Of a stretch of DNA of 64,000 nt, positions 24,639-33,204 are shown piece by piece. The stretch comes from Rhodococcus triatomae BKS 15-14 (GTDB lineage: Bacteria; Actinomycetota; Actinomycetes; Mycobacteriales; Mycobacteriaceae), in NCBI GenBank assembly GCA_000341795.1, contig AODO01000034.1:1-64000 (forward strand), read 5' to 3'. The first letter of the stretch is position 1; the number at the start of each line of letters is the position of its first letter. The position numbers and the translations under genes are program-made. A model generated the notes under the pieces. That model did not search any database and was not told the origin of the DNA. It was given only the letters and a program-made list of their open reading frames with translations.

Positions 24639-24689
24639 GGCTGAAGGTGGCCTTCGTGCGGTTGAAGGAGATGAAGGCGGCCTTCAGCC
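24639..24689. repeat. Palindromic repeat pair, copies 2 and 3
   Basis: TGAAGGTGGCCTTC (24642-24655) and TGAAGGCGGCCTTCA (24672-24686) form inner palindromes, while GGCTGAAGG (24639-24647) and CCTTCAGCC (24681-24689) pair with each other. The 17 bases 24639-24655 match 117-133 reversed. It lies between two convergent genes and could act as a bidirectional terminator. Confidence 0.65.
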
Positions 24690-24743
24690 GGAACAGGGGC
24701 GGGCGGGGTGGGGCGGGGGAGCGGGCTGGGGAGTCGGGGAGCC

Positions 24744-27056
24744 TCAGGTGCGGAGGGTGCCGAGGACGGCGGTGAGCAGTCGCACCGCGCCGTCCTTGTC
24801 GAGCGGGTTGTTGCCGTTGCCGCACTTCGGGGACTGCACGCAGGAGGGGCAGCCGGCCGCGCACTCACACGCGGCGATGGCGTCGCGGGTCGCCGTCAGC
24901 CACGGTTGCAGTCGCTCGAATCCGCGGTCGGCGAACCCGGCGCCACCCGGATGCCCGTCGTAGACGAACACGGTGGGCAGGCCGGTGTCCGCGTGCAGTG
25001 CCGTCGAGACGCCGCCGATGTCGCCGCGGTCGCACGTCGCCACCAACGGCAGCAGCCCGATCGCCGCGTGCTCCGCGGCGTGCAGCGCACCCGGGAAGCG
25101 GTCGGCGGGGATGCCCGCCGATTCGAGTAGTTCCATTGTCGCCGTGTACATCACGGCGCGGGTCGGCAGAGTCTGCGCGGGCATGTCCAGTTCGATCTGA
25201 TCGAGGACCTCACCACTCGGCAGGCGCCGCAGATACCCGACGACCTGGTGCGTCACCTCCACCTCCACCAGAGCCGTGCTCACCGCTCCGTGGTCGTGAC
25301 GCTCGAGCACCGTGGTGATCGCGATGTCGGTCGTCTCCCGAGCGGAGGTTGTCCATTCGGGGGTTTCGGGGTGCACGAGGGCCAAGCCCTCCTCGAGATC
25401 GAGGGTGTCGACGACGAAGGTGTCGCCCTGGTGCAGATACACGGCCCCAGGATGGGTCGTGGCGGGAGCCCGCCCGCCGTCGACGGTGCCGAGCAGCCGG
25501 CCGGAATCGGCGTCGACGATCGCGACCTGGACGCCGATGCCGCCGCGAATGTCGACGAACGCGTGCGGGTTGGAATCGGCGGTGACGAACCACCCGTGCG
25601 CACGACGCCGGATCAGACCCTGCGCGGCGAGGTCGGTGAGCAGTTCGACGGCGCCGAACTCCGCCACCTCGGCGTCACTGAGTGGCAGCTCCATTGCGGC
25701 GCAGAGCAGTTGCGGCCCGAGGACGTACGGGTTTGTCGGGTCGGTGACGGTGGCCTCGACGGGCTTGTCGAGCAGGGCGGCCGGGTGGTGCACGAGATAG
25801 GTGTCGAGTGGGTCGTCGCGGGCGACGAGCACCACGAGCGACCCCTCGCCGCGGCGGCCGGCGCGGCCGGCCTGCTGCCAGAAGGATGCGACGGTGCCGG
25901 GGAACCCGGCGACCACCACGGCGTCGAGGCCGGCGATGTCGACGCCGAGTTCCAGTGCGTTGGTGGTGGCGGCACCGAGCAGGGTGCCGTCGGCGAGTCC
26001 CGCTTCGAGCTCGCGCCGATCCTCGGCGAGGTACCCGGCCCGGTATGCGGCGATGCGATCGACGAGATCCGAATCGACCTCCGCGAGAATCCGTTTGGCG
26101 CCCATCGCGGTGAGTTCGGCGCCGCGCCGCGACCGGACGAAGGTGAGGGTGCGGGCACCTTCGACGACCAGATCGGCCATGATCCGCGCGGATTCGCTAC
26201 CCGCCGCCCGCCGCACCGGCGCCCCGTTCTCGCCCGTGACGTCGGTCAGGAGCGGAGGTTCCCACAGCGCGACCGTCCGTGGTCCGTGCGGGGAGCCGTC
26301 GTCGAGGACCTCCGCGCAGGGCGCACCGATCAGCCGGGACGCCGCGGCGCCGGGGTCGGACGTGGTGGCGCTGGCGAGGACGAACACGGGGTCGGCGGCG
26401 TAGCGGTGCGCGATGCGTCGGAGGCGCCTCAGGACCAGCGCGACGTTGGATCCGAAAACGCCTCGGTACGAGTGGCATTCGTCGACGACGACGTATCGCA
26501 GGTTTCGGAAGAAGTGTGCCCAGCGCTGATGCGAGCGCAGCATCCCGATGTGGAGCATGTCCGGATTGGTGAACACCCACCGTGAGTTGGCGCGGACCCA
26601 CTGGCGGACCTCGGTCGGCGTGTCGCCGTCGAAGGCGCTCGGGTACGCGTCCACGAGTTCCTCGGTGCCGTCGCAGAGGGCGACGGTGGCCCGGATCTGG
26701 TCCGCGCCGAGGGCTTTCGTCGGGGCCAGGTAGAGCGCCGTGGCGCGCGGGTCGTCGGCGAGGGCCGTCAGTACAGGCAGCTGGTAGGCGAGGGACTTGC
26801 CCGACGCCGTCCCGGTGGCGACGACCACGTTGGTGCCACGCGCCGCGAGCGTGGCGGCCTGTTCCTGATGCGTCCAGGGCATCGGGACGCCGCTCTCCCG
26901 GAGTGCGTCCACGACGCCGGGGTGTGCCCACTCGGGCCACGTGGCGTAGGTCGACTCACGAGCCGGTAGCTCGGCGATGTGGGTGAGGGGGGTTTCGTGA
27001 CCTGGTGTGCCGGTCAGGACACGATTGAGGAGTTGACGCCCGTAGCTCTCGTCCAC
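24744..27056 (-). CDS. DEAD/DEAH helicase with DUF1998 domain (MrfA family)
   Basis: A 770-residue superfamily 2 helicase. It has a Q-motif-like THQEQAATLA, Walker A ATGTASGKSLAYQLP, Walker B VVDECHSYRG, motif III ASATTS and motif VI QQAGRAGRRG. The C-terminal DUF1998 part carries four cysteines CECAAGCPSC... SPKCG, like MrfA of Bacillus (mitomycin-lesion excision repair). MrfA normally works with a 3' exonuclease MrfB; none is adjacent. Position before cspA and topA equals Rv3649. The ATG at 27056 has no strong ribosome site. Confidence 0.88.
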   Translation of the reverse strand: MDESYGRQLLNRVLTGTPGHETPLTHIAELPARESTYATWPEWAHPGVVDALRESGVPMPWTHQEQAATLAARGTNVVVATGTASGKSLAYQLPVLTALADDPRATALYLAPTKALGADQIRATVALCDGTEELVDAYPSAFDGDTPTEVRQWVRANSRWVFTNPDMLHIGMLRSHQRWAHFFRNLRYVVVDECHSYRGVFGSNVALVLRRLRRIAHRYAADPVFVLASATTSDPGAAASRLIGAPCAEVLDDGSPHGPRTVALWEPPLLTDVTGENGAPVRRAAGSESARIMADLVVEGARTLTFVRSRRGAELTAMGAKRILAEVDSDLVDRIAAYRAGYLAEDRRELEAGLADGTLLGAATTNALELGVDIAGLDAVVVAGFPGTVASFWQQAGRAGRRGEGSLVVLVARDDPLDTYLVHHPAALLDKPVEATVTDPTNPYVLGPQLLCAAMELPLSDAEVAEFGAVELLTDLAAQGLIRRRAHGWFVTADSNPHAFVDIRGGIGVQVAIVDADSGRLLGTVDGGRAPATTHPGAVYLHQGDTFVVDTLDLEEGLALVHPETPEWTTSARETTDIAITTVLERHDHGAVSTALVEVEVTHQVVGYLRRLPSGEVLDQIELDMPAQTLPTRAVMYTATMELLESAGIPADRFPGALHAAEHAAIGLLPLVATCDRGDIGGVSTALHADTGLPTVFVYDGHPGGAGFADRGFERLQPWLTATRDAIAACECAAGCPSCVQSPKCGNGNNPLDKDGAVRLLTAVLGTLRT

Positions 27057-27428
27057 TCGCTGTTCTCCGCGTTCTGTGTCTGCCGGGTCATGCGTTCGAC
27101 CTGGGTTTTTGATGGTACTGGTGGGGTGCGACCGGGGGCGTGTCGCCCCGTGGAGGCGCGCAGTTGGTGGTTCTGACCTGCACTTACCGGCGAGTACAAT
27201 GCAACAAGATCATTTCAATGTGGTTTTAGGCTGTTGCACTTGCGCGAAGCGTGGTTGACTAACTCCCGGTCGCAGCTTCTGTGTTCGTGTACGCGCTCGC
27301 AGGACGATGTTGCGAGCGCGGTGCTCGATGCTTTCCTGAGGGGGAATCAGCGGTACAGCGGTCGGAACCGGCCCGGTGGGCTGTGAGCGCCGTCCGCCGC
27401 ATCCGGTGTTAGAAAGAGAAGGAACAGC
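27057..27428 (+). promoter_or_regulatory. Long leader region of cspA
   Basis: The 372 bases between the helicase start and cspA have no gene. A TTGACT box lies at 27255-27260. A perfect 9-bp hairpin (GCGCTCGCA 27293-27301 with TGCGAGCGC 27311-27319) lies in what would be an mRNA leader of more than 100 bases. Long structured leaders are usual for cold-shock genes, where they control translation by temperature. Confidence 0.5.
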
Positions 27429-27632
27429 ATGGCACAGGGCACTGTGAAGTGGTTCAACGCGGAGAAGGGTTTCGGCTTCATCGCCCCCGAAGACGGCTCT
27501 GCTGACGTCTTCGTCCACTACTCCGAGATCCAGGGCAGCGGCTTCCGCACCCTCGAGGAGAACCAGCGCGTGGAGTTCGAGGTCGGTCAGGGCACCAAGG
27601 GTCCCCAGGCGACCGGCGTTCGCGCCATCTGA
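27429..27632 (+). CDS. cspA: Cold-shock protein
   Basis: A 67-residue cold-shock-domain protein with both RNA-binding motifs, KGFGFIAP (RNP1) and VFVHYSEI (RNP2). It binds single-stranded nucleic acid as a cold-shock RNA chaperone. AGAGAAGGA lies just upstream of the ATG. Neighbours match Rv3648c. Confidence 0.96.
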   Translation: MAQGTVKWFNAEKGFGFIAPEDGSADVFVHYSEIQGSGFRTLEENQRVEFEVGQGTKGPQATGVRAI

Positions 27633-27659
27633 TTCGAGTACCGCAACAGGTTCGAATCA

Positions 27660-27695
27660 CTCGTCCCCCGCCGCCGACAGGTAGCGGGGGACGAG
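27660..27695 (+). terminator. Terminator downstream of cspA
   Basis: CTCGTCCCCCGC (27660-27671) pairs perfectly with GCGGGGGACGAG (27684-27695). A second weaker hairpin (GATTCGA with TTCGAATC) lies directly after the cspA stop at 27631-27658. Confidence 0.7.
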
Positions 27696-27783
27696 TCGTG
27701 TCCGGGGTGATTTCGCGGCGCGACGACTCCGGCGCGGCGTCGTCGCGCTGAAGTGCCCCCTCGTCGGGGTTACTGTCCTGAGG

Positions 27784-28368
27784 GTGAACCAGCTGTCCTT
27801 CTTCTCGGCGGACACCGTCCCGCCCGAGATCGCGGACCTCGACGGTCTGCTCGCCGGCCCCGGGCAGATCGCGGCCACCGCCGACCGTGCCCGGGTGTCG
27901 GTGGTCGTGGACGCACAGTGGCGGGCCGATGCGATCGCCTCGATGATCGAGGACGCTGGTCTCGTCGCGGAAATCACCCGATCCGACGAGGGCAGTCCCC
28001 TGGTCCGTACCGCCTCGGTTCCCGAGCTGGCCGTGCTCGCGGCGCGCTGGACCAGGGGCGCGGTGAAATCGGTTCCGGTCGGCTGGATCCCCGGACCCCG
28101 GGCGTTACGTGCCTGGGCGCTCGCCGCCGGGCGGGCGGAGAACGACGGCAGCCGGTTCGTGCTCGACCTCGATCCCCACGCGCCGGACACCCATCCGGTG
28201 CTCGCACAGTCGCTGATGCGGGCCGGGATCGCCCCGACCCTGTTCGGGACGCGCGGCAACCAACCGGGGTTGCGGATCGTCGGGCATCGGCGACTGACGC
28301 GTCTCGTGGAGAACATCGGGGAACCACCCGCAGGGGCGGAGGCGAGGGAGGCGTGGCCCCGGGTGTAG
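27784..28368 (+). CDS. Conserved hypothetical protein (Rv3647c-type)
   Basis: A 194-residue soluble protein starting with GTG at 27784. Its order between cspA and topA equals Rv3647c. It begins NQLSFFSADTVPP and contains DLDGLLAGPGQI, ARWTRGAVKSVPVGWIPGPR and a C-terminal IVGHRRLTRLVENIGEPP. No enzymatic motif is recognisable. Conserved synteny with topA suggests a role in DNA maintenance, but this is only inference. Confidence 0.8.
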   Translation: MNQLSFFSADTVPPEIADLDGLLAGPGQIAATADRARVSVVVDAQWRADAIASMIEDAGLVAEITRSDEGSPLVRTASVPELAVLAARWTRGAVKSVPVGWIPGPRALRAWALAAGRAENDGSRFVLDLDPHAPDTHPVLAQSLMRAGIAPTLFGTRGNQPGLRIVGHRRLTRLVENIGEPPAGAEAREAWPRV

Positions 28369-28469
28369 AACGGTCGACACGGAACTGATCTGCAAGGATT
28401 GGTCCGCGGTGTGTCACTCTGGTAGCCGGGTGATCGCCGATACGAGGCGAGAAAGGTGCAGGCAGAGAA

Positions 28470-31391
28470 GTGGCAGCTCGAGATAAGGACACGGCGGGGG
28501 ACTCCACCACCGCTGCCGGCCGGACACGCCGGCTCGTGATCGTCGAGTCGCCGACCAAGGCCCGCAAAATCGCCCCGTACCTGGGCAGCAACTACGTGGT
28601 CGAGGCGTCCGTCGGACACATCCGGGACCTGCCGCGCGGCGCCGCCGACGTCCCCGTCAAGTACAAGGGTGAGCCGTGGGCGCGCCTCGGGGTGAACGTC
28701 GACCAGGACTTCGAGCCGCTCTACGTCGTCAGCCCCGACAAGAAGTCGAAGGTCACAGAACTCAAGAGCCTGCTCAAGGACGCCGACGAGCTCTTCCTCG
28801 CCACCGACCCCGACCGCGAGGGCGAGGCCATCGCCTGGCACCTGCTCGAAACCCTCAAGCCGAAGATTCCGGTCCGCCGGATGGTCTTCCACGAGATCAC
28901 CAAGCCCGCGATCCTCGCGGCCGCCGAGGACACTCGCGACCTCGACCAGGACCTCGTCGACGCGCAGGAGACGCGGCGCATCCTCGACCGCCTGTACGGC
29001 TACGAGGTCAGCCCGGTCCTGTGGAAGAAGGTCATGCCGAAGCTGTCGGCGGGCCGGGTCCAGTCCGTCGCCACCCGCGTCATCGTGCAGCGCGAGCGTG
29101 AGCGGATGGCGTTCCGCTCCGCCGAGTACTGGGACATCTCCGCAACTCTCGACGCCGGTGCGGAGGCGAGCCCCCGCACGTTCGGTGCGCGGCTCGTTGC
29201 CGTCGACGGCAACCGGGTCGCCACCGGCCGCGACTTCGGCGCGGACGGCGCACTCAAGTCCACGGGCGTGACCGTCCTCGACGAGTCGAGCGCTCGCACC
29301 CTCGCGGAGGCGCTCCACGGGGTGGACCTGACCGTCGCGTCCGCGGAGGACAAGCCGTACACCCGCAAGCCCTACGCGCCGTTCATGACGTCGACGTTGC
29401 AGCAGGAGGCCGCACGCAAGCTGCGCTTCTCGTCGGAGCGGACGATGCGGACCGCGCAGCGGCTGTACGAGAACGGCCACATCACCTACATGCGAACCGA
29501 CTCGACGACGCTGTCGGAGTCGGCGATCAACGCGGCTCGCGCTCAGGCCACCGAGCTGTACGGCGCCGAGTACGTCAGCCCCGGCCCGCGCCAGTACACC
29601 CGGAAGGTGAAGAACGCGCAGGAGGCGCACGAGGCGATCCGCCCCGCCGGCGACGTCTTCGCGACACCCGGGCAGCTGCACAGCCAGCTCGGCACCGACG
29701 AGTTCAAGCTGTACGAACTGATCTGGCAGCGCACCGTCGCGTCGCAGATGCAGGACGCCCGCGGCACCACCCTCACGCTCCGGATCACGGGCACGGCCCG
29801 GACCGGTCAGGAGGCGACCTTCTCGGCGTCCGGTCGGACCATCACGTTCCCCGGCTTCCTCAAGGCGTACGTGGAATCGGTGGACGAGGAGGCCGGTGGC
29901 CAGTCCGACGACGCCGAGTCCCGGCTGCCGGTTCTCGTTGCCGGGCAGGGCGTGACGGCCACCGAGCTCGACCCGGACGGCCACACCACGAACCCGCCCG
30001 CGAGGTTCACCGAGGCGAGTCTCATCAAGACGCTCGAGGAGCTCGGGATCGGCCGCCCCTCGACCTACGCGTCGATCATCAAGACGATCCTGGACCGCGG
30101 CTACGTGTACAAGCGCGGTAGTGCGCTCGTCCCGTCGTGGGTCGCGTTCGCCGTGATCGGGTTGCTCGAGGCGCACTTCGGTCGCCTCGTCGACTTCGAC
30201 TTCACGGCCGCGATGGAGGACGACCTCGACGAGATCGCCGGCGGCCGCGAGCAGCGCGGGAACTGGTTGTCCGGCTTCTACTTCGGTGGCGAGGAAGGGC
30301 CCGAGGGCTCCGTCGCCCGTGCCGGTGGCCTGAAGAAGATGGTCGGCGAGAACCTGGAGGGCATCGACGCCCGCGAGGTGAACTCCATCCGGCTCTTCGA
30401 CGACGCCGAGGGCCGTGAGGTGCACGTGCGCGTCGGCCGGTTCGGGCCCTACCTGGAGCGGATGGTCGTCAATCCCGACGATCCCGAGGGTGATCCGGTC
30501 TCACAGCGGGCGAACCTGCCCGACGACCTGCCGCCGGACGAGCTGACACCGGAATACGCCGAGAAGTTGTTCGCCACCCCACAGGACGGCCGTCGCCTCG
30601 GTGTCGACCCGTTGACCGGACACGAAATCGTCGCCAAGGAAGGACGATTCGGTCCGTACGTCACCGAGATCCTGCCCGAGCCGGAACCCGAGCCGGAACC
30701 GGACATCGTCCCGGTGGCCGGCGACGGCACGGTGGCCACCAAGGCGCCCGCCAAGAAGGCGGTCAAGAAGGCCGCGAAGAAGGTCGCAGGGCCCAAGCCG
30801 CGCACCGGCTCGCTGCTGAAGTCGATGGACGTGGCCACGGTGACGCTGGAGGACGCGCTGCGCCTGCTGTCGCTGCCACGTGTCGTCGGTGTCGATCCGG
30901 AGTCGAAGGAAGAGATCACCGCGCAGAACGGCCGCTACGGGCCGTATCTGAAGAAGGGCACCGACTCCCGGTCGCTGGCGACCGAGGAGCAGATGTTCAC
31001 CGTCACCCTCGACGAGGCGCTGAAGATCTACGCCGAGCCGAAGCGGCGGGGACGCCAGGGGGCGGCGCAGCCCCCACTGCGTGAGCTCGGCAACGACCCC
31101 GTGACCGAGAAGCCGATGGTCATCAAGGACGGCCGCTTCGGTCCGTACGTCACCGACGGTGAGACCAACGCCAGCCTGCGCAAGGACGACGCGGTCGAGA
31201 CCATCACCGACGAACGCGCTGCGGAACTGTTGGCGGACAGGCGCGCTCGCGGACCGGTGAAGAAGAAGGCCACGAAGAAGGCTCCCGCCAAGAAGGCTCC
31301 GGCGAAGAAGGCTGCAGCGAAGAAGGCCCCGGCGAAGAAGGCCGCGGCCAAGAAGGCTCCGGCCAAGAAGGCCACCGGCTCCGACGACTGA
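28470..31391 (+). CDS. topA: DNA topoisomerase I
   Basis: A 973-residue type IA topoisomerase that relaxes negative supercoils. The Toprim domain has VIVESPTKARKIAPYL and the DxD region ATDPDREGEAIAWH. The active-site Tyr lies in YMRTDSTTLS. The C-terminal half holds repeated GRFGPYV units typical of actinobacterial TopA, instead of zinc fingers. The last 45 residues are a Lys/Ala/Pro-rich tail (KKAPAKKAPAKK) that aids processivity on DNA. GTG at 28470 is chosen because a GAGAAAGGTG lies about 15 bases upstream and the Toprim domain starts 20 residues later. Confidence 0.97.
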   Translation: MAARDKDTAGDSTTAAGRTRRLVIVESPTKARKIAPYLGSNYVVEASVGHIRDLPRGAADVPVKYKGEPWARLGVNVDQDFEPLYVVSPDKKSKVTELKSLLKDADELFLATDPDREGEAIAWHLLETLKPKIPVRRMVFHEITKPAILAAAEDTRDLDQDLVDAQETRRILDRLYGYEVSPVLWKKVMPKLSAGRVQSVATRVIVQRERERMAFRSAEYWDISATLDAGAEASPRTFGARLVAVDGNRVATGRDFGADGALKSTGVTVLDESSARTLAEALHGVDLTVASAEDKPYTRKPYAPFMTSTLQQEAARKLRFSSERTMRTAQRLYENGHITYMRTDSTTLSESAINAARAQATELYGAEYVSPGPRQYTRKVKNAQEAHEAIRPAGDVFATPGQLHSQLGTDEFKLYELIWQRTVASQMQDARGTTLTLRITGTARTGQEATFSASGRTITFPGFLKAYVESVDEEAGGQSDDAESRLPVLVAGQGVTATELDPDGHTTNPPARFTEASLIKTLEELGIGRPSTYASIIKTILDRGYVYKRGSALVPSWVAFAVIGLLEAHFGRLVDFDFTAAMEDDLDEIAGGREQRGNWLSGFYFGGEEGPEGSVARAGGLKKMVGENLEGIDAREVNSIRLFDDAEGREVHVRVGRFGPYLERMVVNPDDPEGDPVSQRANLPDDLPPDELTPEYAEKLFATPQDGRRLGVDPLTGHEIVAKEGRFGPYVTEILPEPEPEPEPDIVPVAGDGTVATKAPAKKAVKKAAKKVAGPKPRTGSLLKSMDVATVTLEDALRLLSLPRVVGVDPESKEEITAQNGRYGPYLKKGTDSRSLATEEQMFTVTLDEALKIYAEPKRRGRQGAAQPPLRELGNDPVTEKPMVIKDGRFGPYVTDGETNASLRKDDAVETITDERAAELLADRRARGPVKKKATKKAPAKKAPAKKAAAKKAPAKKAAAKKAPAKKATGSDD

Positions 31392-31401
31392 CCGCGCCGC
31401 C

Positions 31402-32100
31402 GTGTACCGGGAATTGCCGATCGCATTGCCGGGCACGGTTGCCTGGTCGGTGGACCGGGTCGGCGCCGACGGCGCCTTCGTGCTCCCGGACGGGTGCATG
31501 GACCTGATCTGGCACGACGGCGGATTCCTTGTCGCCGGTCCCGACACCCGCGCCCACCGCACCACCGCAGCCGGACCGCGGGCGGTCGGACTGCGATTCG
31601 CGCCCGGGCTGGGACCGCGCGCACTGGGGATACCGGCGGACGAGGTGCGCGACAGCAGGATTCCGCTGCAGGACATCTGGCCGGACGGATCGGTTCGGCG
31701 GCTCGCCGACGCCGCGACCCGTGATCCGCTCGCCGCGCTCGCGGCGGCGGTCCGGGACCGTCTCGACCCGGTGGACCTGCCGGTCGAGTTCTCGATCGGG
31801 GCGCACCTGGCGTCGGGCGCGACTGTCGCAGGGGTCGCCTCGGAGCTCGGTTGGAGCCCCCGCCGCATGCACCGGCGGTCCCTCGCCGCGTTCGGGTACG
31901 GCCCGAAGACGCTCGCCCGGGTGCTGAGATTCGATCGTGCCGTCGCGGCGGCCCGCTCCGGAGTCGGATTCGCGCGGGTCGCCGCGGACGCCGGCTACGC
32001 CGATCAGGCGCATCTCGCCCGTGAGGTGCGGGCGTTGTCCGGGATCACGTTGCGGCAGTTGGCCGGTCAGCCCGGGAGTGCGGCGAAGAGATCGACGTGA
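31402..32100 (+). CDS. AraC-type transcriptional regulator
   Basis: A 232-residue protein starting with GTG, 10 bases after topA. The N-terminal half resembles DUF6597-type ligand domains (LPDGCMDLIWHDGGF). The C-terminal half has two helix-turn-helix motifs of the AraC family (GVASELGWSPRRMHRRSLAAF and ARVAADAGYADQAHLAREVRAL-like). It overlaps the convergent VOC gene by 34 bases. A regulator beside a VOC protein often controls it. Confidence 0.85.
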   Translation: MYRELPIALPGTVAWSVDRVGADGAFVLPDGCMDLIWHDGGFLVAGPDTRAHRTTAAGPRAVGLRFAPGLGPRALGIPADEVRDSRIPLQDIWPDGSVRRLADAATRDPLAALAAAVRDRLDPVDLPVEFSIGAHLASGATVAGVASELGWSPRRMHRRSLAAFGYGPKTLARVLRFDRAVAAARSGVGFARVAADAGYADQAHLAREVRALSGITLRQLAGQPGSAAKRST

Positions 32101-32462
32101 TTGCCGTCCGGGTCGGTGACGGTCGCGTACCGCTGACCCCAGAACGCGTCGAACGGTGCGAGTTCGCCTCCGCCTCCGGCGCTCAGGAGCAGCGTGTAGG
32201 TGGCGTCCACCTCGTCGGGTGATCCGCAGTCGAAGGCCAGGGACGGCCCACCGCCGCCGACCTCGGGGTCGAAGTCCGGCTGGAACGAGCGAATGGTCTC
32301 CACTGTGTCGAACGCGAGACGCATCCCTCCGGGCAGTGCGACCTCGACGTGCGGCTGCGTGACGGCGTCTGCGGGGATGTCGAGACCGAGCAGGCGGTAG
32401 AAGGCGAAGGTGCGTTCGGGATCGTGGGCGACCATGCCGATCACGGCGAATCGTGGTGTCAT
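32067..32462 (-). CDS. VOC/glyoxalase-fold family protein
   Basis: A 131-residue protein with the two-module pattern: RTFAFYRLLGLD in the first and YATVTDPDGNHVDLFAALP in the second. The second carries the usual D-P-D-G-N-x-v-D/E ending. Function not assignable. Its 3' end overlaps the AraC gene. Confidence 0.8.
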   Translation of the reverse strand: MTPRFAVIGMVAHDPERTFAFYRLLGLDIPADAVTQPHVEVALPGGMRLAFDTVETIRSFQPDFDPEVGGGGPSLAFDCGSPDEVDATYTLLLSAGGGGELAPFDAFWGQRYATVTDPDGNHVDLFAALPG

Positions 32463-32518
32463 GCGGCTACCGTAGGCGCGCGGCGGCGGATCGGTCTTGA
32501 ACGTTTCGGACATCCGGG

Positions 32519-33109
32519 TCAGCGGGCGGCGAACATCGCGGCGACCGTGTCGGCCAGGTCGTCCGGGGTGGCGTAGATCGCGCCGTCGAGCCACGCGGTG
32601 ATCAGCTCCGCCATGCCGCCGATGAACAACAGTCCGGCGACCTCGCCGCCGACGTCGGATTGCGGTGGGGCGTGCAGTTCGGTGGCGGCCCGGTGTGCGA
32701 ACCGGCGCAGGAGCGCAGTCCGTTGCCGCCGTGTCTCCGGGAGCGCGGCCGACTCGATGATCGCCGCCCGGCCCTTCCGCGGGTCCCGGTCGATCAGGTC
32801 GACGAAGGCCTTCACCGATGCGCGCATCCGGGCGACGAGATCGCCCTCGGTGGCGTCGGCCGCGGCCTGAGCGGTGGTCTCGATCTCCGCGGCGATCCAC
32901 TCCATCACCGCGGTGAGGGCCTCGTCGACGGTCCGGAAGCTCTCGTAGAAGTAGCGCTCGCTGAGGCCGGCCTCGGCGCAGATCCGCGTCATCGTCACCC
33001 GGTCGTCGCCCGACCAGACCGTCAGGGTCGCCTCGAGGAGCCGGGTGCGGCGCTCGGCGGCCCGGTCGGCGGCGCTGACCCCGCGATACGTTCCCGACTG
33101 GACGGCCAT
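32519..33109 (-). CDS. TetR-family regulator
   Basis: A 196-residue TetR repressor. The N-terminal HTH shows TRICAEAGLSERYFYESF, preceded by RTRLLEATLTVW. The C-terminal ligand domain is helical. GAAGGTGA precedes the ATG at 33109. It is divergent from the P450 gene with about 95 bases between, so it probably represses it. The same arrangement exists in mycobacteria (Rv3058c and CYP136). Confidence 0.88.
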   Translation of the reverse strand: MAVQSGTYRGVSAADRAAERRTRLLEATLTVWSGDDRVTMTRICAEAGLSERYFYESFRTVDEALTAVMEWIAAEIETTAQAAADATEGDLVARMRASVKAFVDLIDRDPRKGRAAIIESAALPETRRQRTALLRRFAHRAATELHAPPQSDVGGEVAGLLFIGGMAELITAWLDGAIYATPDDLADTVAAMFAAR

Positions 33110-33204
33110 GGGTTCACCTTCGCACAGAAGATTGACAGAGCATCCTTCCTGAATGATAGTGATGGCGATCACATCATTGGGTGGTTTCGGTCGAGGGGAG
33201 CGCA

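Noticed and set aside
27657-30425. 922-aa ORF on the minus strand
   Set aside because: It is the antisense of topA and of the gene before it; its composition is rich in Val, Gly, Arg and His as expected for a reverse-strand reading of a GC-rich gene.
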